Assembly: GCF_016775475.1 (NCBI RefSeq)
Contig: NZ_JAEUXJ010000001.1
Location: forward strand, 1-64,000
Origin: Belnapia mucosa
GTDB lineage: Bacteria; Pseudomonadota; Alphaproteobacteria; Acetobacterales; Acetobacteraceae
DNA length: 64,000 bases
Reading direction: 5' to 3'
Below the pieces are notes generated by a model. It had not been told where the DNA came from and searched no databases. It worked only from the letters and a program-made list of their open reading frames with translations. Each line of letters starts with the position of its first letter. Within the stretch, counting starts at the first letter, position 1. Of this stretch, positions 1 through 8,386 are shown piece after piece. The position numbers were made by a program, and so were the translations under genes.

Positions 1-71
1 ATGCGCTGCCGCAGTTCACTCCAAACGAATGCCGAAGCTACTTCACCGCCGCAGGCTATGAGCCCGAATGA
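1..71 (+). mobile_element. C-terminal end of a probable IS630-family transposase (cut by window edge)
   Basis: The frame beginning at base 3 is open from the window edge and ends at TGA 69-71. It reads ALPQFTPNECRSYFTAAGYEPE-stop in two parts: ALPQFTPNEC then RSYFTAAGYEPE. A P-x-E-C-x-x-Y-F-x-x-A-G-Y ending is typical of IS630-family DDE transposases, whose last residues usually carry this pattern. Only about 22 residues are visible, so intactness cannot be judged and no terminal inverted repeat was identified downstream. The next gene lies on the opposite strand. Confidence 0.5.
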
Positions 72-124
72 TCGGATGCTGCTCTAGGCCAGGGCCGACC
101 GGAAGCCGGCCCTGCCTGACGCTA

Positions 125-1117
125 CTACGGCTGGCCGGAGCCGCCGGCCGCGCCATAGACCTGGCCCGTGGCATAGCTGGCATCCGCCGCGGCGAGCTGG
201 ACATAGATCGAGGCCAGCTCGACCGGCTGCCCCGGCCGGCCAAAGGGCGTCTGGCTACCGAAGCTCTCCAGCTTCTCCATCGTCGCCCCGCCGCTGACCT
301 GGAGCGGCGTCCAGATCGGCCCCGGCGCCACGCCATTCACCCGAATGCCCTTGGACGCCAGCTGCTTCGCCAGCGACTTCACGTAGCTCATCGTCGCCGC
401 CTTGGTCTGGGCATAGTCATAGAGCTCGGCCGAGGGGTCATAGGCCTGCTCGGAGGTGGTGCCGATGATGGCCGAGCCAGGCTGCATGTGCGGCAGCGCC
501 GCCTTGATGATCCAGAAGGGCGCGTAGATGTTGGTCTTCATCGTGGCGTCGAAATCCTCGCTGCTGATGTCGAGGATCGAGGCGCGGGTCTGCTGTCGCG
601 CCGCATTGTTGACCAGGATGTCGAGCCCGCCGAGGCCGCGCACCGCCTCCGCGACCAGGCGGGTGCAGAAGGCTTCCTCCCGCAGGTCGCCGGGGATGCC
701 GATGCCGATGCGCCCCTCCGCCTTGATCAGGGCGAGGACCTCGGCGGCATCCTCTTCCTCATTGGGGAAGTAGTTGATCGCCACATCGGCGCCCTCGCGG
801 GCATAGGCGATGGCGGCGGCGCGGCCCATGCCGGAATCGCCGCCGGTGATGAGGGCCTTGCGTCCGGCCAGCCGGCCGGAGCCGCGATAGCTGGTCTCGC
901 CATGATCCGGCCGCGGATCCATTTTGGAGGCGAGGCCAGGCCAGGGCTGGGACTGCTTGGCGAAGGGTGGCTTCGGGTATTTCGCCCTTGGGTCGGCCAG
1001 GGGCTGGCCGGTCGAGGTGGCGGCCTGGCCGAGGCCCGGCGCAGCGGCGGCCGCTGCGAGGCCGAGGCCGGTGCTGCCCACGGCCTGGCGCCGCGAGAGG
1101 GGGTTGCCGTTCGTCAT
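125..1117 (-). CDS. SDR family oxidoreductase with a Tat-type signal sequence
   Basis: This 330-residue protein is a short-chain dehydrogenase/reductase of the YghA-like type (NAD(P)-dependent alcohol/aldehyde oxidoreductases of unknown physiological substrate). The Rossmann motif TGGDSGMG lies at about residues 91-98, NNAA at 170-173, and the catalytic Tyr/Lys pair at Y235 and K239 (YAQTK), with a Ser near 222. The N-terminus SRRQAVG followed by an Ala/Gly-rich hydrophobic run resembles a twin-arginine signal, suggesting export of a folded, cofactor-loaded enzyme. That is unusual for an SDR and could be a decayed signal. The gene is downstream of, and codirectional with, the MORN and kinase genes after an 81-base gap, so it may be separately expressed. 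The family call is solid; the substrate is unknown. Confidence 0.88.
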   Translation of the reverse strand: MTNGNPLSRRQAVGSTGLGLAAAAAAPGLGQAATSTGQPLADPRAKYPKPPFAKQSQPWPGLASKMDPRPDHGETSYRGSGRLAGRKALITGGDSGMGRAAAIAYAREGADVAINYFPNEEEDAAEVLALIKAEGRIGIGIPGDLREEAFCTRLVAEAVRGLGGLDILVNNAARQQTRASILDISSEDFDATMKTNIYAPFWIIKAALPHMQPGSAIIGTTSEQAYDPSAELYDYAQTKAATMSYVKSLAKQLASKGIRVNGVAPGPIWTPLQVSGGATMEKLESFGSQTPFGRPGQPVELASIYVQLAAADASYATGQVYGAAGGSGQP

Positions 1118-1198
1118 GCTGCTGTCCCTTCCTGGGAGAGAAAGCAGCCAACGGGGTGCGGAGGGTGACGTTGCCGGCCTTTCCCCCTCAGCAACCGC

Positions 1199-2203
1199 TC
1201 AGCAATTTCCCGGGCCGGGGAGGATGCGGAAGATGCCGCGCTCGGTCGCCAGGCAGCCGCCGGTCATCCGCCCCTCGAAGCGGGTGCCGTCGCCGGCGAC
1301 CAGCACGCCGGGGCCACTCGGCAGGTCGTCCACGAATTGGCCGCTGAAGCGGGCGCCGTTGCGATAGGCCTCGGTGCCCTGGCCGTTGCGGCGGTCATTG
1401 CGCCATTCGCCCTCATAGACGCCGCCGGACCAGGTCATGACGCCCTGGCCGTTCCGCTGGTCGTCGCGCCACATGCCGTCATAGCGGTCGCCGCTCTGGT
1501 AGATCTGCACGCCGCGGCCGTTGCGACGGTCATTGCGCCATTCGCCGGAATAGACGCCATAGCCATCCTGCTGCCGGCCCTCGCCGGTGCGGACGCCATT
1601 CACCCATTGCCCGTCATATTCCGGCCCCCGCGGCCAGGAGCGGGAGCCGCGGCCATTGGGCAGGTTGCCCCGGATCTCGCCCTGGTAGGTGCTGGCATCG
1701 CCGAAGCGGATGGTGCCGGTGCGGGCGATGCCGCCGGCGAATTCGGCCTCGAGATGCGCCCCGTTGGCGAGGCTGATATTGGCCGGTCCCTCCAGCTTGC
1801 CGCCGGCGAAGCGGCCTTGGGTCAGGCTGACCACCGCATCGCCGTTCCGCCGCAGCAGCTCCCCGGTGCCATTGGCGACGCCGTTGCTGCAGGGGCCGGA
1901 CCATTCCAGCGCCTCGCCCGGCTGGAGGTCGGGCGCCCAGATGCCGCAGCGGGCGCGGCTGTCCATGACCAGGCCGCGCGATGCCGGCTCGGCCGGCTGG
2001 GTGGAGACCGGGGTGGCTTCGTCGCGCGGGGCGCGCTCCTCGCGGGGCGGCCGGGGGCGAGGGGCAGGGGCGGCGCGCGGCGTGGGGGCCGGCCGGGCCG
2101 CAGGTGCCGCGGGCCGCGGGGCCGGTGCCTCCTCCTCGAAGGTGACGGCGGCCAGGGCCGGGCCGGCCAGCAGCGCCAGCAATGTGCCGAGCGGCAGCCT
2201 CAT
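1199..2203 (-). CDS. Secreted MORN-repeat protein
   Basis: This is a 334-residue protein with a Sec-type signal peptide (MRLPLGTLLALLAGPALAA), a Pro/Ala/Arg-rich linker to about residue 65, then a domain with around six MORN-like motifs. Examples are YDGQWVNGVRTGEG, YSGEWRNDRRNGRG, YDGMWRDDQRNGQG and YEGEWRNDRRNGQG. MORN repeats form beta-hairpin solenoids used for membrane or protein contacts. Its ATG overlaps the stop of the upstream kinase gene by ATGA (2200-2203), so the two are probably translationally coupled. It may be a partner or substrate of that kinase at or outside the inner membrane, but this is inference from coupling alone. The biochemical role is unknown. Confidence 0.85.
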   Translation of the reverse strand: MRLPLGTLLALLAGPALAAVTFEEEAPAPRPAAPAARPAPTPRAAPAPRPRPPREERAPRDEATPVSTQPAEPASRGLVMDSRARCGIWAPDLQPGEALEWSGPCSNGVANGTGELLRRNGDAVVSLTQGRFAGGKLEGPANISLANGAHLEAEFAGGIARTGTIRFGDASTYQGEIRGNLPNGRGSRSWPRGPEYDGQWVNGVRTGEGRQQDGYGVYSGEWRNDRRNGRGVQIYQSGDRYDGMWRDDQRNGQGVMTWSGGVYEGEWRNDRRNGQGTEAYRNGARFSGQFVDDLPSGPGVLVAGDGTRFEGRMTGGCLATERGIFRILPGPGNC

Positions 2204-4053
2204 GGCCCGGGCACCGTATGCAGCAGCACGACCCGCACCGCGGCCCGCCCGCCTTCCTGCTGCGCATCGCGCAGCGCGCCGGTCAGGGCGATGTTGAAAT
2301 CCTCGATCCGCTCACCGCGCCGGCGGAGCATGAAGAGCGGCCGTTCGGTGGCGATCACCACCAGCATGTCGGCGCCGAAGGGCGCCGTCGCGGCCCAGCG
2401 GTTGCCGTCGCCGAAGGCCACCGCGCTGCGCGGCGCCTGCGGCACGCCGCCCTGGACCAGATGCCCGACCTCGCCCGCTTCGGTGACATAGGCGATGTGC
2501 AGCCGCGCCGGCCAATCGGGCGTGGTGACGCTGAAGCGCAGCGCCTGGCCGCCGCGCAGCGGGTTGGGGCTGGTGAAGCGGAGGTTGGGCGCCTCCTCGC
2601 CCAGCACGGCGACCGGCCGCACCGCGTCGAGCGTCGCGCAATAGGGGGCGTCGAAATTATCGAGCGCGAGCCGCGCCGCGCCGGGCGCGAGGCCGGCGCC
2701 ATCCAGGCTGCGGCGGACCGCCTCGACCGAGGCGGTGCGGGCGAGGCCGCCGACCGCAATCTCCCGTCCCGTGACCGCGACCCGTAGCAGGCTGCAAGGC
2801 TCCTCCCGGATGGTGGCGGCCAGGGCGGCGAGATCGGGCTCGGGCGGCGCCAGGCTGGGCGGGACCGGGGGCGGCGCGGCAGGCGTGGGTGGCGGGGCCG
2901 GCATGGCGACCGGGGCCGGCTGGGCGGCGATCGGGGCCGGGGCGGGCGGAGGCGGCGGGACGGCGGCCGCCTGTTGCGCCGGCGGCGGGGTTGGCCGGCG
3001 GCTGCCCAGCATCATGCTGCCGCCGATCAGCAGGGCGAGGATCACCACGCCGCCGCCCAGCGCCGGCAGCAGCAGGCGCCGCCCGCGCGAGGGCTCGGGC
3101 GGCAGGCGCCGGCGCGGCGGCGCGCTGACCACGGTGCCGTCCTCGGTCGGATGGCGCGGCGCCGCGGTGCCGCCCGCGGCGGCAGCGGCGACCGCGCGTT
3201 GCAGGGCGGCGGCGAATTCGGCGGCGGAGGCGAAGCGGTCCTCCGGCAGCTTGGCCATGGCGCGGGCCACCACGGCATCGATCTCGGGCGAGCCGGTCGG
3301 CGTGCCATGGCGGGAGGGCGGCACCGGATCGGTGTTCAGCACCTTCTGCATGATCGAGGTGATGCCGCCGCCGAACGGCTTTTCTCCGGTGAGCATCTGA
3401 TAGAGCACGACGCCGGCGGCCCAGATATCGGCCCGCGCATCCACCGTTTCGCCACGCAACTGCTCGGGCGCCATATAGGCCGGCGTGCCCATCATGGTGC
3501 CGATCTGGGTGATCGAGGAATTCTCCAGCCGCGCGATGCCGAAATCGGCGATCTTCAGCATCCCCGCCGGGGTGAGCATCAGATTGGCCGGCTTGATGTC
3601 GCGATGGACGACGCCGCGCGCATGGGAATAGCCGAGGCCTTCCAGCAGCTGCGTCATCAGCGCGAGGATCTTCGGCAGCGGCAGCTTCTCGCCGGCATCG
3701 AGCAGCGCCTTGAGCGACCCGCCCTCGACCAGCTCCATCACGATCCAGGCCTGCTCGGCATTCTCGCCATAGTCGAAGACGGCGACGATGTTCGGGTGAT
3801 TGAGCCCGCCGGCGGCACGGGCGCCACGGCGGAAGCGGGCGATGGCCTCCGCCGTCTCGGCATCCTCGACCGCGGGCAGGCTCACCAGCTTCAGCGCCAC
3901 CCGGCGTTCGATCAGCCGGTCGAAGGCCTCATGCACCACCGTGCCCGCGCCGGTGCCGAGCGTGCCGCGCAACAGATAACGCCCGGCGATCTCCACCTGG
4001 CCGCTGCCGGGCCGCGCGGCCGATCCTGCCTTCAGCGCCCCACTAGGATGCAT
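2200..4053 (-). CDS. Membrane-anchored PknB-type serine/threonine protein kinase
   Basis: This 617-residue Hanks-type kinase has a kinase domain at about residues 25-290. Visible motifs are the Gly-rich loop GTGAGTVV, the ATP-contacting Lys in VALKLV, catalytic HRDIKPANLML, DFGIARL and the APE segment GTPAYMAPEQL. A basic linker leads to one membrane span near residue 335 (ALGGGVVILALLIGGSMML), then a Pro/Ala-rich stretch and a C-terminal domain resembling DUF4384-type sensory modules. The predicted topology is cytoplasmic kinase with periplasmic C-terminus. No PASTA repeats are visible. A GTG one codon upstream (4056) is an alternative start, and no strong ribosome site decides between them. 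It is coupled by ATGA to the MORN gene. Neither the signal nor the substrate can be read from sequence. Confidence 0.9.
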   Translation of the reverse strand: MHPSGALKAGSAARPGSGQVEIAGRYLLRGTLGTGAGTVVHEAFDRLIERRVALKLVSLPAVEDAETAEAIARFRRGARAAGGLNHPNIVAVFDYGENAEQAWIVMELVEGGSLKALLDAGEKLPLPKILALMTQLLEGLGYSHARGVVHRDIKPANLMLTPAGMLKIADFGIARLENSSITQIGTMMGTPAYMAPEQLRGETVDARADIWAAGVVLYQMLTGEKPFGGGITSIMQKVLNTDPVPPSRHGTPTGSPEIDAVVARAMAKLPEDRFASAAEFAAALQRAVAAAAAGGTAAPRHPTEDGTVVSAPPRRRLPPEPSRGRRLLLPALGGGVVILALLIGGSMMLGSRRPTPPPAQQAAAVPPPPPAPAPIAAQPAPVAMPAPPPTPAAPPPVPPSLAPPEPDLAALAATIREEPCSLLRVAVTGREIAVGGLARTASVEAVRRSLDGAGLAPGAARLALDNFDAPYCATLDAVRPVAVLGEEAPNLRFTSPNPLRGGQALRFSVTTPDWPARLHIAYVTEAGEVGHLVQGGVPQAPRSAVAFGDGNRWAATAPFGADMLVVIATERPLFMLRRRGERIEDFNIALTGALRDAQQEGGRAAVRVVLLHTVPGP

Positions 4054-4056
4054 CAC

Positions 4057-4271
4057 CCAGATCCAATTGCCGGAGGGCGCGGAGATTGCAGGTTACAACC
4101 GATACCCAGCAAGCGCATGGCGGTTGTGGTCCGCTTCCCTGCACAAGATGTGACCGGAGATTCTGCCGATAAACCAATAAGTTGTGAAACCGTTTGGAAT
4201 GCTTCTACCGAAGCCGATGCGAGTTATGGCCAGCAACTCGCGATGCCGCCGCCCGTTTGGGATGGCACGCC
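4057..4271. other. Intergenic region upstream of the leftward kinase gene
   Basis: The stretch contains no convincing gene. It is AT-richer than its surroundings around 4150-4200, as expected for a promoter region between divergently transcribed units. I could not identify a clear -35/-10 pair or a dyad on either strand. Confidence 0.35.
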
Positions 4272-4430
4272 ATGTTCACCGCCCTGATCATCCTCCTCCT
4301 CGCCGGACTCGGCCTCCTGCTGCTGCAGCGGCTGGAATTCCGCAGCGTCTTTCCCCGCCGCGCGGCGCGGCGTGCCACCCGCGCCAGCCAGCGGGAGGAG
4401 TCATGGAAGGCGGACAAGGGAGAGGGCTGA
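4272..4430 (+). CDS. Possible small single-pass membrane protein
   Basis: This is a 52-codon frame starting at ATG 4272. Residues 1-20 (MFTALIILLLAGLGLLLLQR) would form one transmembrane helix and the rest is a highly basic tail. It ends at 4430, overlapping the first 28 bases of the transporter gene in another frame, so it could be translationally coupled to it. No good ribosome binding site precedes it and I recognise no family. It may be a real small membrane protein or a chance frame. Confidence 0.35.
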   Translation: MFTALIILLLAGLGLLLLQRLEFRSVFPRRAARRATRASQREESWKADKGEG

Positions 4431-5233
4431 AGGCCAGCGAGCACGAGGATGTCGAGGCCCTCTCGGCGCCCCGCTCGACCGTCCTGCACGAGGTCGTCCG
4501 TCGCCAGGGCGAGGAGGAGCTGAGGCGGCCGAACGGCTCGCTCTTCTGGTCCGGCATCGCCGGCGGCATCACCATCATGGCTTCGGTGATCGCCCAGGGC
4601 TCTCTGCTGCACAAGCTGCCGGCTAGCCTGCCCTGGCGCGATGCGGTGGCCGATCTCGGCTACAGCCTCGGCTTCCTGATGGTCATCCTCGGGCGGATGC
4701 AGCTTTTCACTGAACAGACCATCGTCACCGTCCTGCCGGTGATGGCAGCGCCGAGCTGGACCAAGCTCGGCGGCACCGCGCGGCTCTGGGCCATCGTCTT
4801 CATCGGCAACATGATCGGCGCCTGCATCGCCGCCGCGATCAATGTGCATGCCCACCTGATGGGCCCGGAGCTGCTGGAGTCCATGCTGGAGGTCTCGCGC
4901 AAGCTGCTGGCGAAGGACTGGACCGCGCTGCTGCTGCAGGGCGTGCCGGCCGGCTTCCTCATCGCCTCCATCGCCTGGATCCGCGCTGGTATCGCCCAGG
5001 GCGACATCGCCATCATCGTCGCGCTGACCACCGCCATCGCGCTCGGCGACTTCACCCATGTGGTGGCCGGCAGTGCCGAGGCCTTCCTGCTGGCCTGGAG
5101 CGGCGAGATCGGCTTCGGCCATGCGCTGGGCGGCCTCATCCTGCCGGCGCTGATCGGCAACGTCCTCGGCGGCACCGGGCTGTTCACCCTGCTGGCCTAT
5201 GCCCAGGTCCGGCAGGAGCTGAACGGGGGCTGA
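4403..5233 (+). CDS. Formate/nitrite transporter (FNT) family protein, YfdC-like
   Basis: This 276-residue inner-membrane channel belongs to the FocA/NirC/YfdC family of small monovalent anion channels. ATG 4403 is chosen because GGGAGGAG lies 2-3 bases upstream of it. Longer in-frame starts add low-complexity residues unlike the family. A hydrophilic N-terminus (about 50 residues, RRQGEEELRRPNGSLFWSG) precedes about six hydrophobic segments, matching YfdC-like members rather than the shorter FocA. There are no formate or nitrite metabolism genes nearby, so the substrate is open. A convergent antiporter gene ends 8 bases downstream. Confidence 0.85.
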   Translation: MEGGQGRGLKASEHEDVEALSAPRSTVLHEVVRRQGEEELRRPNGSLFWSGIAGGITIMASVIAQGSLLHKLPASLPWRDAVADLGYSLGFLMVILGRMQLFTEQTIVTVLPVMAAPSWTKLGGTARLWAIVFIGNMIGACIAAAINVHAHLMGPELLESMLEVSRKLLAKDWTALLLQGVPAGFLIASIAWIRAGIAQGDIAIIVALTTAIALGDFTHVVAGSAEAFLLAWSGEIGFGHALGGLILPALIGNVLGGTGLFTLLAYAQVRQELNGG

Positions 5234-5240
5234 GCCCGGT

Positions 5241-7130
5241 TCAACCCGCCTTGTCCCGCTCGGCGGCGTCGCGGCGCACTTCCTCCACCAGGCTGCGGGT
5301 ATCCCAGCCCTCGTCGAGCGCGATGCGGCCGCGGACCTGGTCGCGTTCCAGCACGCCGACCAGCTGCTCCGCCGCCTCCCGCACCGCGAGGCGGTAGCGC
5401 CCGTCATCGTCGCGGATCGCGCCCAGCCGGTGCAGCGCCCGCAGGTCGTGGCGGCGGAACAGCCGCCCCACCCGCGCCGCCTCATAGGCTGGCAGGCCGA
5501 GCCGGCGCAGCGCCTCCACCCCCAGCTCCAGCGCCGAGCCGAAGGTCTCCCGCACCATGCCATCCGCCCCGGCTTCCAGCACCGCATAGGCATGGGTCCG
5601 GTCGGTGGCGCGGGCCAGGATCTGTGCCTGGGGGAAGTGCCGCCGCACGGTATGGATGATCGAGAGCGTGGTCTCCGGCGCATCGGTCGCCACCACGACC
5701 AGCGCCGCCTCCGCCGCGCCCGCCGCCTGCAACAGGTCGAGCCGCGTGGCATCGCCGTAGAAGACCCGGTAGCCGAAGCGGCGCAGCGTCTCGATCGTCT
5801 CCATATCGTGGTCGAGCACGGTGACGGGCTGGCCCTGGGCCAGCAGCAGCCGGCCGACGATCTGCCCGAAGCGGCCGAAGCCGGCGATGATGACGCTGCC
5901 CTGCGGCTCGACCGCATCCGGCTCCGGCGGCAGGTCCGTCCCGGCGAGGCGGTCGGCGAGCCGGCCATAGGCCATCATCAGCAGCGGCGTCACCGGCATC
6001 GACAGGGCGACGACGGAGACGAGGAGGCTCGCCTCGGCCGCCGGCAAAACGCCGTTCTGGGTGGCGAAGGCGAGCAGGACAAAGGCGAATTCGCCGCCCT
6101 GCGAGAGCACCAGCGCGGTCAGCAGGATCTCGGTCCGCGGCCGCCGCGCCAGCAGCCCCAGCCCCGCCAGCACCGCCGCCTTCACCAGCACCAGCAGCAG
6201 CACGAGGCCGGCGACCGTGAGCGGCGCGCCCGCGACCTGGGCGAAATCGATCCCGGCCCCGACCGAGAGGAAGAACAGGCCGAGCAGCAGCCCCTTGAAG
6301 GGCTCGATATCGCCCTCGAGCTCGTGGCGGAACTCGCTATCGGCCAGGACCACGCCGCCGAGGAAGGCGCCGAGCGCGGGCGAGAGCCCGACCGTCTCCA
6401 TCAGCAGCGCGATGGCGATGACGAGCAGCAGGGCGGTGGCGGTGAAGATCTCCCGCAGATGCGTGCCCGCGACCAGGCGGAAGACCGGGCGCGTCAGCAC
6501 CCGCCCGCCCAGCACCACGATGGCGACGGCGCCCAGCACCGCGAGGGCATGGGCCCAGGGCGGCAGGGTCTCGATCCAGCCGCCCGCATGTGCGCCGCCA
6601 GCGGCCCCGGCCGGGGCGAGGGCGAGCAGCGGCAGCACCGTCAGGATCGGGATGACCGAGACATCCTGGAACAGCAGCACGGCGAAGGTGGTCTCGCCGC
6701 CGCCGGTCTTCAGCAGCCCGCGCTCGGCCAGGATCTGCAGCGCGATGGCGGTCGAGGACATGGCGAGGATGAGCCCCGCCGCCAGCGCCATGCGCCAGTC
6801 GAAGCCGAAGGCGAGGCCGATGGCAGCAACCGCCAGCGCCGTCAGCCCGACCTGCATCCCGCCCGCGCCGAGCACCGGCCCGCGCATCGCCCAGAGCCGG
6901 GCCGGGCGCAGTTCCAGCCCCACCAGGAACAGCATCATGACCACGCCGAATTCGGCGAAATGCATCACCGCCCCGGCATCGCCTGCGAGATGCAGGCCGA
7001 AGGGCCCGATCGCCACCCCGGCGAGCAGGTAGCCGAGCACCGAGCCGAGGCCGAGCCGCTTGGCGATCGGCACCGCCGCCACCGCGGCGAGGAGATAGAC
7101 GAAGGCCTGGCCTAGGAATCCCTCACCCAT
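5241..7130 (-). CDS. Kef-type monovalent cation:proton antiporter (CPA2 family)
   Basis: This 629-residue protein has an N-terminal Na+/H+ exchanger domain with about 12 membrane segments (residues 1-385). A cytoplasmic RCK/TrkA-N domain follows, with Rossmann motif GFGRFG and downstream DHD and YGDATRLDLL. This is the KefB/KefC architecture, a potassium efflux antiporter that protects against electrophiles and is gated by glutathione adducts in enterobacteria. The flavoprotein gene ending 3 bases upstream of its ATG is the usual ancillary partner, which supports a Kef role. No separate regulator is visible. Whether this one is glutathione-gated cannot be said from sequence. Confidence 0.92.
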   Translation of the reverse strand: MGEGFLGQAFVYLLAAVAAVPIAKRLGLGSVLGYLLAGVAIGPFGLHLAGDAGAVMHFAEFGVVMMLFLVGLELRPARLWAMRGPVLGAGGMQVGLTALAVAAIGLAFGFDWRMALAAGLILAMSSTAIALQILAERGLLKTGGGETTFAVLLFQDVSVIPILTVLPLLALAPAGAAGGAHAGGWIETLPPWAHALAVLGAVAIVVLGGRVLTRPVFRLVAGTHLREIFTATALLLVIAIALLMETVGLSPALGAFLGGVVLADSEFRHELEGDIEPFKGLLLGLFFLSVGAGIDFAQVAGAPLTVAGLVLLLVLVKAAVLAGLGLLARRPRTEILLTALVLSQGGEFAFVLLAFATQNGVLPAAEASLLVSVVALSMPVTPLLMMAYGRLADRLAGTDLPPEPDAVEPQGSVIIAGFGRFGQIVGRLLLAQGQPVTVLDHDMETIETLRRFGYRVFYGDATRLDLLQAAGAAEAALVVVATDAPETTLSIIHTVRRHFPQAQILARATDRTHAYAVLEAGADGMVRETFGSALELGVEALRRLGLPAYEAARVGRLFRRHDLRALHRLGAIRDDDGRYRLAVREAAEQLVGVLERDQVRGRIALDEGWDTRSLVEEVRRDAAERDKAG

Positions 7131-7133
7131 CGC

Positions 7134-7679
7134 TCAGGCCTCCACCGCGTCGCGCAGTCGCGCCAATCGGGCGGCGTAGTCGGTGGCGCGTTCCGCCAGC
7201 GCCTCCGGCCCCAGCAGATGCGTGCCGTGCAGGATGAAGGGCGGCAGCCAGCGCATGCGGCAGAGCCGCGCCGTCGCCTCGAAGGGACGGAGGAATTCCG
7301 TGATGGCGTGGCGGTTCATCCCCTCCGGCCCATAGGCCTCCTCGGTGCCGCCGGCGGTGACCGCCGAGAGCAGGGTCTTGCCGGCCAGGGCGGTGCCCTC
7401 GCGGCCATAGGCGAAGCCGTGTTCCAGGACCAGGTCCTGCCATTCCTTCAGGATGGCCGGCGAGGAATACCAATAGACCGGGTGCTGGAAGACGATGACG
7501 TCATGCTCCAGCAGCAGTGCCTGCTCGCCCTCGACATCGATCAGGAAGTCCGGATAGGCCTCATACAGGTCGTGCAGCCGGACGCCCTCCACCGCGGCCG
7601 CGGCGGCGGTCAGCGCGGCATTGGCGCGGGAGCGGCGGCGGGCGGGATGGGCGAGCAGCACGAGGATGCGCTGGGGCAT
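7134..7679 (-). CDS. NAD(P)H-dependent flavoprotein, KefF/KefG-type ancillary subunit
   Basis: This 181-residue protein has the flavodoxin-like fold of the NAD(P)H dehydrogenase (quinone)/KefF family. Visible motifs are RILVLLAHPARRRSRAN at the start (FMN phosphate loop), QHPVYWYSSPAILKEW, and a GGTEEAYGPEG segment near the isoalloxazine site. KefF-type proteins bind FMN, reduce quinones and activate the Kef antiporter. ATG 7679 is preferred; an in-frame GTG at 7688 would add three residues. The stop is 3 bases from the antiporter ATG, so the pair forms one operon. The family is well supported, while KefF versus KefG subtype is not resolved. Confidence 0.88.
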   Translation of the reverse strand: MPQRILVLLAHPARRRSRANAALTAAAAAVEGVRLHDLYEAYPDFLIDVEGEQALLLEHDVIVFQHPVYWYSSPAILKEWQDLVLEHGFAYGREGTALAGKTLLSAVTAGGTEEAYGPEGMNRHAITEFLRPFEATARLCRMRWLPPFILHGTHLLGPEALAERATDYAARLARLRDAVEA

Positions 7680-7820
7680 ACGGGGCACCTGTCCAGGGAG
7701 GGCGCAAACTCGTTGGCAGCCATGCCCCTGGTCAAGCCGGCCATTCGGCGCGGCGGTCGGGAACCGGATCGGTTGCCAGGCGTCCTTCGGGCCGGGACCG
7801 TCACGACCCGAGGAGACCTC

Positions 7821-8318
7821 ATGCCCCGCGCCCCGGCCGCCGCCCTGCTGCTCGCCGCCTCCCTGGCCGCCTGCGCCAGCCAGCCGCCCCTATCGCCGCC
7901 CGTCCAGGCGCCCGAGGCCGCGGCGCCGGCACAGCAGGGCCAAGCCTCCTTCTACGGACCAGGCTTCGAGGGCAAGAAGACGGCGAGCGGCGAGCGCTTC
8001 GACCCCGGTTCCGACACGGCGGCGCATCGCACCCTGCCGCTCGGCACGGTCGCCGAGGTGACCAATCTTCGGACCGGCCAGCGGGCCCGCGTCACCATCC
8101 GCGACCGCGGCCCCTATGTGCGCGGGCGGGTGATCGATGTGACGCCGCGCGTCGCCGACCGCCTGGGCATGCGCCAGCAGGGCGTGGCGCCGGTACAGGT
8201 CACGCCGATCGCCGTGCCGGGCCAGGGGAGGACGCAGCGGACGACGCAGGGTACGACGCAGGACGCGGCGCCGGCGGCGACCACCACGACGACGGCGACA
8301 GCCGACGCGACGCCTTGA
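7821..8318 (+). CDS. rlpA: RlpA-like septal ring lytic transglycosylase lipoprotein
   Basis: This 165-residue protein carries a lipoprotein signal ending in LAACAS, so Cys about 20 would be lipidated. A double-psi beta-barrel follows at about residues 42-125: GQASFYGPGFEGKKTASGE, then LPLGTVAEVTNL, then IRDRGPYVRGRVIDV. RlpA proteins cleave peptidoglycan strands lacking stem peptides at the septum. The C-terminal SPOR domain of many RlpA proteins is absent. Instead there is a Thr/Gln/Ala low-complexity tail of about 35 residues, so septal targeting by denuded glycans is unlikely. The start is ATG 7821, preceded by GAGGAGA. Confidence 0.88.
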   Translation: MPRAPAAALLLAASLAACASQPPLSPPVQAPEAAAPAQQGQASFYGPGFEGKKTASGERFDPGSDTAAHRTLPLGTVAEVTNLRTGQRARVTIRDRGPYVRGRVIDVTPRVADRLGMRQQGVAPVQVTPIAVPGQGRTQRTTQGTTQDAAPAATTTTTATADATP

Positions 8319-8371
8319 CAGGCTTTAATAACGTCCGCCATTTTTGGCGTTGATGGTGACGTTCGCCATCA
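8315..8371 (+). promoter_or_regulatory. Candidate promoter and overlapping palindromic operator of the MATE gene
   Basis: TTGACA at 8315-8320 overlaps the rlpA stop. The following AT-rich stretch lacks a convincing -10. Three symmetric signals are packed into 41 bases: a 5-bp-arm palindrome CGCCA/TGGCG at 8336-8349; a dyad TGATGG..CCATCA at 8351-8371 with 8 of 10 positions symmetric; and a direct repeat ACGTCCGCCAT (8331-8341) / ACGTTCGCCAT (8359-8369). This looks like a repressor-controlled exporter promoter. No regulator gene is adjacent. Confidence 0.45.
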
Positions 8372-8386
8372 AAACCGGAGATGGCG

